A stretch of 64,000 nucleotides of DNA from Lactobacillus xujianguonis (GTDB taxonomy: Bacteria > Bacillota > Bacilli > Lactobacillales > Lactobacillaceae), in the NCBI RefSeq assembly GCF_004009905.1, contig NZ_ML136871.1, positions 62,001 through 126,000 on the forward strand, in the 5' to 3' direction. The stretch's first letter is position 1. Every line of letters begins with the position of its first letter. Shown here one piece after another: positions 52,447-60,594 of the stretch. Both the position numbers and the translations under genes were made by a program. The notes below the pieces were generated by a model. It saw only the letters and a list, made by a program, of their open reading frames with translations, did no database searches and had not been told where the DNA came from.

Positions 52447-53790
52447 TTAAATAAATCCTTTCTGTTTAGCTACATGCCATGCCCATCCTGGTTTAAAGTG
52501 ATGTGCCTTTCCGTACATAGCTAATTCTTTAAAACTGGTTAGTTCGCTAACCTTTTTCTTTGCAATCAAATCAATATGAAATTTTTGTGCTTTGATTGCT
52601 CTTAATTCTTGATCTTTCTTCTGTTTCAACTTTCTGATCTCAACTGAGAAATCATGACCACATAACGGGCAAGTAACATCACTTGCTTCAATTACCGCAA
52701 AACATTCAGGACAAGTTTTAATTGCTGGCCCATCTGCAGTAGTTCCTTCTTTGCGTGGATGTTTCTCCCAATCTTCTAGCGACCAGTGAAAGTCACTATC
52801 AGGCAAACCGAATCTCTCAAAATTGCCGACTTGATCAATGATTACAGCATGTTTATTAGGTTGATATCGCATGGCTCTCATGGCTTGCTGTAAGTAAACT
52901 ACTAAGCTTTGCGTTGGCCTTAGTAAAACAACGCATGAACAGTCCGGCACATTGAAGCCCTCAGAGACCAAATCAACGTTACAGAGCACTTTTATTTTGC
53001 CTTGCTTAAAACTATCCATGATCTCCTCTCTCTTCTGTGTGGGCGTGTGAGAGTCAGCATGGACGGCATTTATTCCAGCATCTCTAAATTCTTGAGCGAC
53101 AATTTTGCTAAAACTAGTTGAGTGACAATAGACAATCGTTTTACGATTCTTGGCAAATTTAAGCCAAGATTTAACAATATCACCATGAATAATAGAGTGC
53201 GTAAAATCGTCCATAGATTGTTTTGTGTAGTCACCAGTAGAACTATGCTTAAGAACATTTTTATCGCCTAGCTGGTAGCCGTAGACGGTAAATGGAGCAA
53301 GTTTATGATGCTCAATTAACCACTTAGTAGTTGGTCCTTGAACCATAGCGGAATAAATGTCTTTGAAGCCTTTACCGGATAGCCGCCACGGGCTTCCAGT
53401 AAAACCAAGTCTTGGAACATCAGAGTAGTAATCAAAAATCTTACGATAAGTTTTGGCCCGTGAGTGTTGAGATTCGTCCACAATTAATAGATTTGGTTTA
53501 GGAAGTATTCTTAATCTATTTGCGACTTTACCAACGGTCATAACTGTACAACGACTCATATCAACATTTTGTTGAACAAAAGATTCTTGAATTTGTTTAA
53601 CTAATTCTTGTCTATGGACGAAAAATAAAACTCTGCCATTTTTACGTGTGGTTAAACGGGCTATTTCACTGATTACAACTGACTTTCCAGAACCAGGTGG
53701 ACTTACAATGAGTACTCCTTTATGTCCCTTAGCCAGCTCAATTCTTGCCTGATTGACTAACTTTTGTTGATAATCAAATAGTTGAAGCAT
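52447..53790 (-). CDS. SF2 DNA helicase with zinc finger
   Basis: 447 aa. Walker A IVSPPGSGKSVVIS near residue 33, DEAH-variant IVDESQHSRA near 105, motif III FTGSPWR, motif VI QAMRAMR near 285. CPECFAV..CPLCGHDF (about 360-385) is a Cys4 zinc ribbon. Resembles the phage/Type III restriction-like helicases that drive replication or recombination. Two bases upstream of the DUF669 gene. Confidence 0.9.
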   Translation of the reverse strand: MLQLFDYQQKLVNQARIELAKGHKGVLIVSPPGSGKSVVISEIARLTTRKNGRVLFFVHRQELVKQIQESFVQQNVDMSRCTVMTVGKVANRLRILPKPNLLIVDESQHSRAKTYRKIFDYYSDVPRLGFTGSPWRLSGKGFKDIYSAMVQGPTTKWLIEHHKLAPFTVYGYQLGDKNVLKHSSTGDYTKQSMDDFTHSIIHGDIVKSWLKFAKNRKTIVYCHSTSFSKIVAQEFRDAGINAVHADSHTPTQKREEIMDSFKQGKIKVLCNVDLVSEGFNVPDCSCVVLLRPTQSLVVYLQQAMRAMRYQPNKHAVIIDQVGNFERFGLPDSDFHWSLEDWEKHPRKEGTTADGPAIKTCPECFAVIEASDVTCPLCGHDFSVEIRKLKQKKDQELRAIKAQKFHIDLIAKKKVSELTSFKELAMYGKAHHFKPGWAWHVAKQKGFI

Positions 53791-54066
53791 TTAATCCTCA
53801 TCTGAATCATCAAGAGAATCCTGTGAATCGTTAAAAAGATCATGAAACATTTGACTCATCTCATTGCCTTTCATGAGATCTTGATAGGTGTTCTTAGTCT
53901 TCATTTTGGCTACATCAGCCAATCCTAATGCAATAAGAGGATCAGCAGCGCAGTAGAATCTAGCTCCATCTGGCGCTTTGGTAATAATCAAAATGTCCGT
54001 TGCACCATTTTCTTCAATATCCTTTTTGGCAGCTTCAATCTTGTCTAGCATTTGTTTCTTTTCCAT
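53791..54066 (-). CDS. Small acidic phage protein, unknown
   Basis: 91 aa; acidic C-terminal tail DLFNDSQDSLDDSDED. IEENGATDILIITKAPDGARFYCAADPLIALGLADVAK is a compact alpha/beta unit. Abuts the helicase gene. Confidence 0.5.
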   Translation of the reverse strand: MEKKQMLDKIEAAKKDIEENGATDILIITKAPDGARFYCAADPLIALGLADVAKMKTKNTYQDLMKGNEMSQMFHDLFNDSQDSLDDSDED

Positions 54067-54078
54067 TTTTTTAGCCTC

Positions 54079-54402
54079 TTAATCTATCCTGATAATTCCT
54101 TCAGGACACTTACTAAAACCGTCAAAGCACTCTTTCAAAATTGAGTTGCATACCTCAACGGTGCCTAATCCTTTTTCATGATCTACTTCAAACTTCCTGA
54201 AGTCTTTTGGATCAGAAGTAAGGAAAGCCATACTTGCCCAAATAGGTTTGATCATGTCACGCGCTTGCTTGCCTTGCCAATCTCTAGCCCAACCACATGG
54301 AAGATGATCCATTATGTTTGAATAATTCCAGGAACAATGAACGCCTTCCCAAATTTCATCATGTGGCGGTTCAGCATCAACTAAGCTAATCCAGTAACTC
54401 AT
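54079..54402 (-). CDS. Small phage protein, unknown
   Basis: 107 aa, Trp/His/Cys-rich (WEGVHCSWNYSNIMDHLPCGWARDWQGKQARDM). No family recognised. Overlaps the ATPase gene by 4 bases. Confidence 0.5.
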   Translation of the reverse strand: MSYWISLVDAEPPHDEIWEGVHCSWNYSNIMDHLPCGWARDWQGKQARDMIKPIWASMAFLTSDPKDFRKFEVDHEKGLGTVEVCNSILKECFDGFSKCPEGIIRID

Positions 54403-55112
54403 GATTTACCTCTTTTAATCGAATCAACTGCTTTGTCTAAGTCGGACTTCTCTATCTTGAATAAGTCCTTAGCTTTGCATCCTCTTCTATCATCTAGACG
54501 ATTCTTAGCATAAATATCTATAGAACCTTGTAAGATAATTCCACGTTCTCCAGATTGTGTTTTTTGAATCATCCTTCCAACTAAATCGCAGTTACCCATT
54601 AAGTAATCTCTTGGATTAGGTCTAATATCTGGACCGTACTGCATAAACTCTTGACCACTTGGATCAGTGATCTTGTTTTGTGTTTCCCAAGCTGTTACTA
54701 GAATATTGACATCCCACTTAAACGCATAAGCAATGAACCGTGTGATATAAGTACTCCATTCACCGTAATCGGAAATCTTGTTGTCTAATCCGGTCTTAGT
54801 TTCTCTAGCTTTTTCAACAAAGAACAATTTCTGTAAATTGCTGATGTTATCAATCACTAAGTTGTCGTACTGATCTGGATCAAATACTTCACTAAATTTG
54901 TTTACATCCTCAATTGGCTTATTTGGATCAATCACCCAAATATCGTTGTTACCTTGCCAAAATGGAATTCTTCTAAAAGAATTGTCCAAACTCAAGAGGT
55001 AAGTTTTACCTTTCAAGTACTTACTAAGTGTGGTCTTACCTACACCCGGCACACCGTAAACAAGCCAGCGGTAGTTTTCCTTAGGTGCATTATCCCAACT
55101 GAAAGCAGGCAT
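54399..55112 (-). CDS. Sak4-like single-strand annealing ATPase
   Basis: 237 aa RecA-like ATPase of the AAA_24/Sak4 phage family: Walker A VYGVPGVGKTTLSKYL near residue 20, a Walker B-like LVIDNISN near 85. Sak4 proteins anneal single-strand DNA together with the phage SSB, which fits the DUF669 gene three genes downstream. Confidence 0.82.
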   Translation of the reverse strand: MPAFSWDNAPKENYRWLVYGVPGVGKTTLSKYLKGKTYLLSLDNSFRRIPFWQGNNDIWVIDPNKPIEDVNKFSEVFDPDQYDNLVIDNISNLQKLFFVEKARETKTGLDNKISDYGEWSTYITRFIAYAFKWDVNILVTAWETQNKITDPSGQEFMQYGPDIRPNPRDYLMGNCDLVGRMIQKTQSGERGIILQGSIDIYAKNRLDDRRGCKAKDLFKIEKSDLDKAVDSIKRGKS

Positions 55113-55357
55113 TATTCCTCACCTGCTCTCTTAATGATCTGTCTCACTCCCTCAAGACTGTGGAGGACGTTGCGAGTAATGACTTTTTCATTTTCTTCAA
55201 TCATTAATTCTTTGAAATGCTTGAATTCTGATGTGTTCATGACCGCTTGATAAGCTTGTCTAATGTCTCCGTCTGAAGGAAGCATTTCCCACTTACTGGA
55301 AAACTTTTCTGCAGCCTCGTCATGAATCATTGCTTTAAAATCATCTTCATTAATCAT
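55112..55357 (-). CDS. Small helical phage protein, unknown
   Basis: 81 aa, helical (MINEDDFKAMIHDEAAEKF; EHFKELMIEENEKVITRNVL-like segment; RQIIKRAGEE). One-base overlap with the Sak4-like gene; this is a frequent partner position, but no family is recognised. Confidence 0.5.
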   Translation of the reverse strand: MINEDDFKAMIHDEAAEKFSSKWEMLPSDGDIRQAYQAVMNTSEFKHFKELMIEENEKVITRNVLHSLEGVRQIIKRAGEE

Positions 55358-55613
55358 CGATATCAGCCTTCTTTCTTAATGCTTTTTGATAGATATCGTT
55401 TTGAGCATCAGTAAACATTGCTTGTAACACTGCAGTAAAAGTTTCAGAACCTGATGCATGGAAATTGGTTGGGTTATCTGGCTTATTTTTCTTAAGCCAT
55501 CTCACTGCTCCATCCCAGGTCTTACCTTTAACTCGTGAATGGTAGCTAAGCCAATTTGTCCAGTCTTGGATATCTTTTTGAGTTTCAGTAATCCAAACTT
55601 GGAAGTTTGTCAT
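55350..55613 (-). CDS. Small phage protein, unknown
   Basis: 87 aa from MTNFQVWITETQKDI (GGAAG seven bases upstream). TNWLSYHSRVKGKTWDGAVRWLKKNKP and a C-terminal helix. Earlier in-frame ATGs overlap the preceding gene. Confidence 0.5.
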   Translation of the reverse strand: MTNFQVWITETQKDIQDWTNWLSYHSRVKGKTWDGAVRWLKKNKPDNPTNFHASGSETFTAVLQAMFTDAQNDIYQKALRKKADIDD

Positions 55614-55617
55614 ATCT

Positions 55618-55950
55618 TTATCTTCCATAGCGCATATCCTCACCATCGTAATAATCAATTAAGAAATCTTTTAATTCCTCATCGTCATCGCAATTACTCA
55701 AGAAATAGTGATAAGCGTCAACAATGTTTGTAAAATCTCCACGCTTTACAACATCATCTGGAGCATCTTCTAACTTCCTAAGGATGAATTCCAAGTAAGT
55801 GTCATACTCCTGTTGATAACCAATACCGCAAACGTGGTTAGTTTCATCAATGACAGTTAAGCAATCTTCACCTTCAAACTCTTCACGTTCTTTTTGAAGT
55901 CTGATGTATTGACGCTCTCTCATCATTTCTTTAGCTGATTTTGTTTCCAA
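55618..55950 (-). CDS. Small acidic phage protein, unknown
   Basis: 110 aa, TTG start with AAGGA seven bases upstream. Charged helix (RERQYIRLQKEREEFEGEDC) then an acidic tail. No family recognised. Confidence 0.5.
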   Translation of the reverse strand: METKSAKEMMRERQYIRLQKEREEFEGEDCLTVIDETNHVCGIGYQQEYDTYLEFILRKLEDAPDDVVKRGDFTNIVDAYHYFLSNCDDDEELKDFLIDYYDGEDMRYGR

Positions 55951-55962
55951 TTTTTGTCCTTC

Positions 55963-56040
55963 CTAGCAAGTTCTGCTGAGTAAGTGACGACTGGAGTTGT
56001 TGCCCATAACTTGTCTCTTGTCTTTTTTACTGAGCTTCAT
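55963..56040 (-). CDS. 25-aa basic peptide
   Basis: MKLSKKDKRQVMGNN start, ending LLSRTC, with an ideal GGAGGAAAA site. Its stop overlaps the ribosome site of the next gene, so it is probably translated. Confidence 0.45.
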   Translation of the reverse strand: MKLSKKDKRQVMGNNSSRHLLSRTC

Positions 56041-56048
56041 TTTTCCTC

Positions 56049-56204
56049 CTATAACAACTCTGCTACCGCTGACCAGAAGTCATAGCAAATTAGGCTAAAA
56101 CCTAAAAGCATAATTACTGCTAACAGTGTTAAACCGATTTTTTCTGAGCGGCTTTCTTGATCCGTTACCGGCTTACGATTCCACTCAATATCTCGTCCTG
56201 TCAT
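56049..56204 (-). CDS. 51-aa single-pass membrane protein
   Basis: Polar N-terminus (MTGRDIEWNRKPVTDQESRSEK) then a helix (IGLTLLAVIMLLGFSLICY) and a short tail. AGGAGGCAACAC precedes the ATG. Sits between the antirepressor and early genes. Confidence 0.55.
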   Translation of the reverse strand: MTGRDIEWNRKPVTDQESRSEKIGLTLLAVIMLLGFSLICYDFWSAVAELL

Positions 56205-56214
56205 GTGTTGCCTC

Positions 56215-56973
56215 CTACTTAACTAAGAAGTTATCTCGCTTAATTCGTTCAATAGCTTTATTTGTATAAAGCCATTGCGGAACTTCTTTATCCGAACTAG
56301 CTGATTTACTGTTAACCCATTTGCCATATTCATTTTGGCCAGGTTGTTCAGCCTTCAGCCCCAATGCTTTAGCAACATGTCCTACTCTCCAGCCGGTTAT
56401 GTTTAAGCTTTCACCAACCTCATTTGCTGTGTAGTATTTTTCTTGCATTACAGGTAAGGTCATTTCACCAGTAATAGTTGTTGCGGCTTTAGCTAACAGA
56501 TTTTGCTTTAAATCACTTTCATCAGATGCCATTGCGATTTTGTAAAGCAGAGTAGCTTTCTTTACTTTTGAATTTTCTTCCATAATTGAAAGACGTTTTT
56601 TCTTTTCATCGGGGATGTAAGAACCTGTCTTTCTGATTTGTGGAAGTACTCTAGAAGTTACCCAATGTTTAAATTTCTTAGCATTTGGCATCTTGCTGTC
56701 AAAAATCAATGAGTACACGCCAGATTCATTGATGACCATTTTGTTACTGAAGTCATTTTTATCCGTCCAAAGGCTTATGCATGAATCGCGGTAAGCCTTG
56801 TAGCTCAAGGCTTTTTGATCTTCTTTATCAACATGCTGGCTCAAAGTTGCTGATAAATTCTTATAGCCCAAAATTTCAGCGACATCTTTACCAACAAACC
56901 ATGGTTCATTTTCAATTTCCAAAGCTCTTACATTGCTTTGCTCAAATTGAAAAAGTTGAATTGCGTTTGTCAT
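56215..56973 (-). CDS. Phage antirepressor (BRO-N type)
   Basis: 252 aa. BRO-N domain at about 5-115 (EPWFVGKDVAEILGYKNLSATLSQHVDKEDQ, NESGVYSLIFDSKMPNAKKFKHWVTSRVLPQIRKTGSY). C-terminal half (about 165-250, YYTANEVGESLNITGWRVGHVAKALGLK) is a helix-turn-helix-like antirepressor module. Expected to counter the CI-like repressor and promote the lytic path. Follows the Cro-like gene on the early rightward-equivalent transcript. Confidence 0.87.
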   Translation of the reverse strand: MTNAIQLFQFEQSNVRALEIENEPWFVGKDVAEILGYKNLSATLSQHVDKEDQKALSYKAYRDSCISLWTDKNDFSNKMVINESGVYSLIFDSKMPNAKKFKHWVTSRVLPQIRKTGSYIPDEKKKRLSIMEENSKVKKATLLYKIAMASDESDLKQNLLAKAATTITGEMTLPVMQEKYYTANEVGESLNITGWRVGHVAKALGLKAEQPGQNEYGKWVNSKSASSDKEVPQWLYTNKAIERIKRDNFLVK

Positions 56974-56988
56974 GGTTACTTCTCCTTT

Positions 56989-57180
56989 CTATGGAAGCAA
57001 GATTTTGTAGTCTACTCCCAAGTAATCGGCAACTTTCTTTAAAGTTGAGATCTTTGGTTCATGCTTTTCCCAACGATAAATGGCATTTTCGCCAACACCT
57101 GATTTTCTTCCAATTTCTTTCAAGTCCTCATTCCGCATTTTCCCTAAGGTCTTGATTGTTTGAATTGTTTTTTCAGACAT
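56989..57180 (-). CDS. Cro-like XRE repressor
   Basis: 63-aa helix-turn-helix: DLKEIGRKSGVGENAIYRWEKHEP. The recognition-helix region GVGENAIYRW is almost the same as in the divergent CI-like protein (GIGENSIYRW), so both should read the same operators. First early gene. Confidence 0.85.
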   Translation of the reverse strand: MSEKTIQTIKTLGKMRNEDLKEIGRKSGVGENAIYRWEKHEPKISTLKKVADYLGVDYKILLP

Positions 57181-57215
57181 GATTTCACCTCTATTGATAA
57201 AATAAGTTGCACGTA

Positions 57216-57399
57216 ACTATCAAAAGTGATACTATCTAGGTATAAGAAATAAGGCTAAGCGAATAAAGTTATTATTTCTTAACTAGGCAGTTTATTATTG
57301 TTTTAATAGTATTTATGCTGTCCTGTTCCTTCAGGACAATTTAAATAATACTACCATTTTTGATAGTTGTAAAGCACAAATGCTATCGTTTTTGATATT
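57216..57399. promoter_or_regulatory. Divergent cI/cro control region with three operator-like sites
   Basis: Three 18-bp sites share the dyad ACTATCA..TGATAGT: 57216-57233, 57350-57367 and 57382-57399, one near cro and two near cI. Between them lies a hairpin TGTCCTG/CAGGACA (about 57319-57337). Layout is the classical lysis-lysogeny switch. Confidence 0.72.
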
Positions 57400-57439
57400 T
57401 ATTTTATTTTTTACTTCAAAGCATTGGTAGGACGGTATT

Positions 57440-57757
57440 ATGAGTGTTTATGAAAATATAAAAGAAATAGCCCAAGAACATGGACTAAGCATAAAAGAAG
57501 TAGCAACTAAAGCTGGTATTGGTGAAAATAGCATTTACAGATGGAGAACTAGCAATCTATCTACTGGCTCATTACAAAAAGTTGCAGATGCTCTCCATGT
57601 GGACGTGAATGATTTAACGGTAAAGGATGATGAAACACCGGAGTTTAGAACTATTCAAAGAAATGCTAAGAAATTGAATCGGAGTAATCAAAAGAAGTTG
57701 TTAGATATTATGAAAGCAGCATTTGGAGACGCCTATGGAAATGATACAAATAAATAA
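57440..57757 (+). CDS. CI-like XRE repressor (ImmR type)
   Basis: 105 aa. N-terminal helix-turn-helix (LSIKEVATKAGIGENSIYRWRTSNLSTGSLQKVADALHVD), then a helical tail (QRNAKKLNRSNQKKLLDIMKAAFG). No peptidase domain, so it cannot self-cleave; the next gene is a metallopeptidase, as in the ICEBs1 ImmR/ImmA switch. Maintains lysogeny. Confidence 0.86.
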   Translation: MSVYENIKEIAQEHGLSIKEVATKAGIGENSIYRWRTSNLSTGSLQKVADALHVDVNDLTVKDDETPEFRTIQRNAKKLNRSNQKKLLDIMKAAFGDAYGNDTNK

Positions 57758-58388
57758 GCCCAATTATAAAAAAGTTCAACAAACTGCATATTCTATTTTG
57801 GAAACACATCCCTATTTTTTTAATATGAGTTTTCCAATAAGTCCAATAGATATAATTCAAAACGTCCCAAACATTAAATTAGAAACGTATTCTAATTTAG
57901 CAGTATTAACTGAAAGTTCTAATGATGAAATTGCAGAGATGCTAGATAGTGAAGAAGGATCTACTTTCTTTGATCCTACTCAGAATAGATATGTAATTGC
58001 ATTTAATGAAAATCGTAACGAACATAGGATTAGATTTACGCTTGCACATGAACTAGGGCATATTTATTTGGGTCATTTATTAGAAAATGCGCCAGATGAT
58101 TTATACAAAATACAAGAAACTGAAGCAAATTATTTTGCAAAAAGATTATTAGTACCTCAACCATTTATTTGTAAAGCACTAGAAATTACAGATTTACAAA
58201 CTTTGAATACGAGTGATATTTCAATTCTCTTTAACGTAAGTATGGAAGTGGCTGGATATTCAATAAATAATTACAATTGTCTTCCCTTTACTCCTAGAAA
58301 TGATGAAATGTGTAAGCCTTTTATTAAAGGAATTAATAGACAAATGACAATTTTACAGATGGCACATCGTATTAGTCCATCTGCTTAA
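57735..58388 (+). CDS. ImmA/IrrE-type metallopeptidase (repressor protease)
   Basis: 217 aa from ATG at 57735 (GGAGA upstream), overlapping the repressor gene. The zinc motif RFTLAHELGHIYLGH near residue 105 and a downstream Glu in ETEANYFAKRLLVP define the M78/ImmA fold. Expected to cleave the CI-like repressor on induction. Confidence 0.87.
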   Translation: MEMIQINKPNYKKVQQTAYSILETHPYFFNMSFPISPIDIIQNVPNIKLETYSNLAVLTESSNDEIAEMLDSEEGSTFFDPTQNRYVIAFNENRNEHRIRFTLAHELGHIYLGHLLENAPDDLYKIQETEANYFAKRLLVPQPFICKALEITDLQTLNTSDISILFNVSMEVAGYSINNYNCLPFTPRNDEMCKPFIKGINRQMTILQMAHRISPSA

Positions 58389-58438
58389 TCGTCCACAGAG
58401 CCGTTAAACCTGATATAGATGTGGAGGAACAAAGAAAA

Positions 58439-59053
58439 TTGAAGAAAAAAGTTTTAACCTTGTTTTTAACTTTGTTTGCTGTTACAGCATTGGGAATGTC
58501 ATCTAATGTTCAAATGGCACAAGCTAAAGTTAAAACAACCAAATATACATATGTAGATAAGCATTCCATTATTTATGGAAATAAAAAAGGCCATATGTGG
58601 ATTCGTAAAGTCTATGGTTATCGTATGTTAGACATCGATGGTAATTATGAGTATTCAAGAATTATTGTTACTGGTATTTTTACTAACAGAAGTAAACATA
58701 ATGTTTCACCTTTAGACTTTTTTAATCAGCATTTCAAAATGTTTCAAGTAACTAAAAATGCATGGCACGATCTAGATCCTGAAGGTCCTATTCCTGATGC
58801 GCCCACTGATTATTTTGATGAATTAGGTAATGATGGTATTAGTCATGTGAGACCACATAAATATGTTGAATTTGCTTTTTCTGATGATGACGTCCCTGTA
58901 AAGCTACATAAACATCAAAAAATAGTAGTAAGAGCATATCATGATGCATATCTTCCATCTAAAAAGTTAGCAACTAAGACATTCAAATTAGGTGGTATCG
59001 AAAGCACTATGAGTGCTGATGATTCTGAAATTTTAGCTGAAGAAGACGACTAA
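58439..59053 (+). CDS. Secreted protein, lysogenic cargo (DUF5067-like)
   Basis: 204 aa from TTG at 58439 (GGAGGAA eight to nine bases upstream). Signal peptide: MKKKVLTLFLTLFAVTALG, cleavage near MAQA-KV; no lipobox Cys. The mature part has YEYSRIIVTGIFTNRSKHNVSPLDFF..QHFKMFQV, an Ig-like beta fold as in DUF5067. Acidic tail. Placed between immunity and integrase genes, so likely expressed in the lysogen and displayed or released by the host. Confidence 0.7.
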   Translation: MKKKVLTLFLTLFAVTALGMSSNVQMAQAKVKTTKYTYVDKHSIIYGNKKGHMWIRKVYGYRMLDIDGNYEYSRIIVTGIFTNRSKHNVSPLDFFNQHFKMFQVTKNAWHDLDPEGPIPDAPTDYFDELGNDGISHVRPHKYVEFAFSDDDVPVKLHKHQKIVVRAYHDAYLPSKKLATKTFKLGGIESTMSADDSEILAEEDD

Positions 59054-59068
59054 CTTAAACACAAAAAA

Positions 59069-59098
59069 TCCCACCTACCGCTGGCACGGTAAGTGGGA
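59069..59098 (-). terminator. Terminator acting against the integrase direction
   Basis: TCCCACTTACCG/CGGTAGGTGGGA stem followed on the minus strand by TTTTTTG. All nearby genes are on the plus strand, so it stops antisense transcripts coming from the dprA side through int. Confidence 0.6.
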
Positions 59099-59134
59099 CA
59101 ACACTAATTAATATTGAAATGTAATTAAATAGTA

Positions 59135-59174
59135 TAGACGAAAGGCACCGACTGGCATCGGTGCCTTTCGTCTA
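59135..59174. repeat. Perfect 17-bp inverted repeat before int
   Basis: TAGACGAAAGGCACCGA and its exact complement with a 6-base loop CTGGCA, ending 33 bases before the int start. No T tail on either strand; possibly a regulatory RNA hairpin or protein-binding dyad. Confidence 0.7.
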
Positions 59175-59207
59175 CCCTATTTTAGCAAAAATATGGGGTA
59201 AATTAAA

Positions 59208-60319
59208 ATGGCAATTTATAAACGTGGTAAAGTTTGGTATGCACGTCTGTATTGGCGCGATAAAACTCAAAAACGACACTCTAAATCCAAAGGCGGTTTT
59301 AAAACTAAATCGGAAGCAAGTGCTTGGTATGCTGAAACTAAGGCTAAATTAGTTAAAGGCTATGATGTTAAATCTAATCCTGTTTTAGTTGACTACTATT
59401 GGCATTTTTATAAGACGTTTAAAGAACCTAAATTGCGCCCAAGTACTAAGAAAACCTATCATACAGCACTAATGCCTTTGAAAAAATATTGGCATCAAAC
59501 AAAATTGAAAGATATAACTCACGATGATTGGCAGCAGTTTATGAATTGGATGGGTCAACGATATGCTAAATGTTCCGTAAAAAATATCATGCTGCTATCT
59601 ACAATGCAATTGATGATGGTATAATTAATCGTGATTTCACTCAACGAATCACGATCACAGGTACAACTAAACGAACTCGTTTAGATAAAGTCCGTATGCT
59701 CTCTGTGGATGATATTGAGCGACTAATTAAATTAGCAAAATCAAGACGCAGAATTACTCAAAAAGCAGATGCAACTAATCTCAAAGGAAATATATCGGAT
59801 TATGTAATTTTAACTATGATCTTAACGGGTATGCGTATTGGAGAATGCCTGGCTCTGAAATGGCATAACTTACATTATGATACTTCCACAATCGATATAC
59901 ATCATGAATATGAAAGTGATTCACATCATCTAGGTCCTACTAAAACTCCTTCTTCATATCGTACTATTACTGTAAATTCTCAACTTCTAGACATTTTAAA
60001 AGAGCTTAAGGTCAATCATACTGATTATGTATTTGGCGTCTCTCAACGTAAATTACCACCTGCTAGGAACAGCGTTGATCATGAACTTATTCGCATGATG
60101 AAAATGTTAAATATTCCTACTGATGCTTTTTCCAATCATATGCTAAGACATGCTCATGTAGCATTATTACTTCATTGGGGTGCTAGTATTTATGAAATTA
60201 GAGACCGTATGGGTCACTCAAATATCACAACCACTCTTAATACTTATGGTTATTTAATTAGTGAGTCAAAGCATGAAAACACTAAGTTAATTACAGATAA
60301 TTTTTCAAAATTTATATAA
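59208..60319 (+). pseudogene. int: Tyrosine integrase interrupted by a -1 frameshift
   Basis: Frame 1 (59208-59624) holds the AP2-like arm-binding domain and core-binding domain (GKVWYARLYWRDKTQKRHSK; RPSTKKTYHTALMPLKKYW). The catalytic half continues in the -1 frame to 60319 with R in TGMRIGECLAL, H-x-x-R in HMLRHAHVALL, H in MGHSN and the Tyr in TLNTYGYLI. The shift lies in GT-A6-TAT (59579-59584); one more A would restore a 370-aa protein of normal length. It is either a homopolymer deletion, a sequencing error, or slippage on A-AAA-AAT. Confidence 0.85.
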
Positions 60320-60320
60320 T

Positions 60321-60351
60321 AAGTGTGTGTCACATTGTGTGCCACACACTT
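60321..60351. terminator. Terminator between int and dprA
   Basis: AAGTGTGTG/CACACACTT stem with inner GTGTG/CACAC pairing, then ATTTTTCTTCT on the plus strand; weaker in the dprA direction. Confidence 0.72.
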
Positions 60352-60352
60352 A

Positions 60353-60594
60353 TTTTTCTTCTAAAAAATATTTTCAGTTTCAAGCTTAAAATCAACAATT
60401 GGTGTTGCTCCCACTTCAATTAGCCGGTTAGGACCCTCAGATAATGGACTCGTTATTGGACCAGGAACAGCATAAACATTACGATTTTCCTGTAAAGCTA
60501 AATTAGCTGTAATTAGGGAACCTGATTTTTCTTTAGCTTCCGTCACAATCACACTATCACTAATTCCCGCTAATATACGATTGCGTTGAGGGAA
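60353..60594. repeat. attR: right copy of the 242-bp repeat
   Basis: Identical to attL. It includes the dprA stop codon and last ~77 codons, which join in frame to the host 5' part of dprA at 60594. Confidence 0.95.

Noticed and set aside
59570-59590. Independent start codon for the C-terminal integrase half (ATG-TTC-CGT)
   Set aside because: No ribosome site, and the first residues are out-of-frame readings of the normal integrase sequence; a frameshift explains it better.
16059-60319. Frequent TGTGGA/TCCACA hexamers as a Chi-like or packaging signal
   Set aside because: Noticed by eye only; most fall in ordinary Val/Trp-Asp/Glu codon contexts and no strand bias could be shown without counting.
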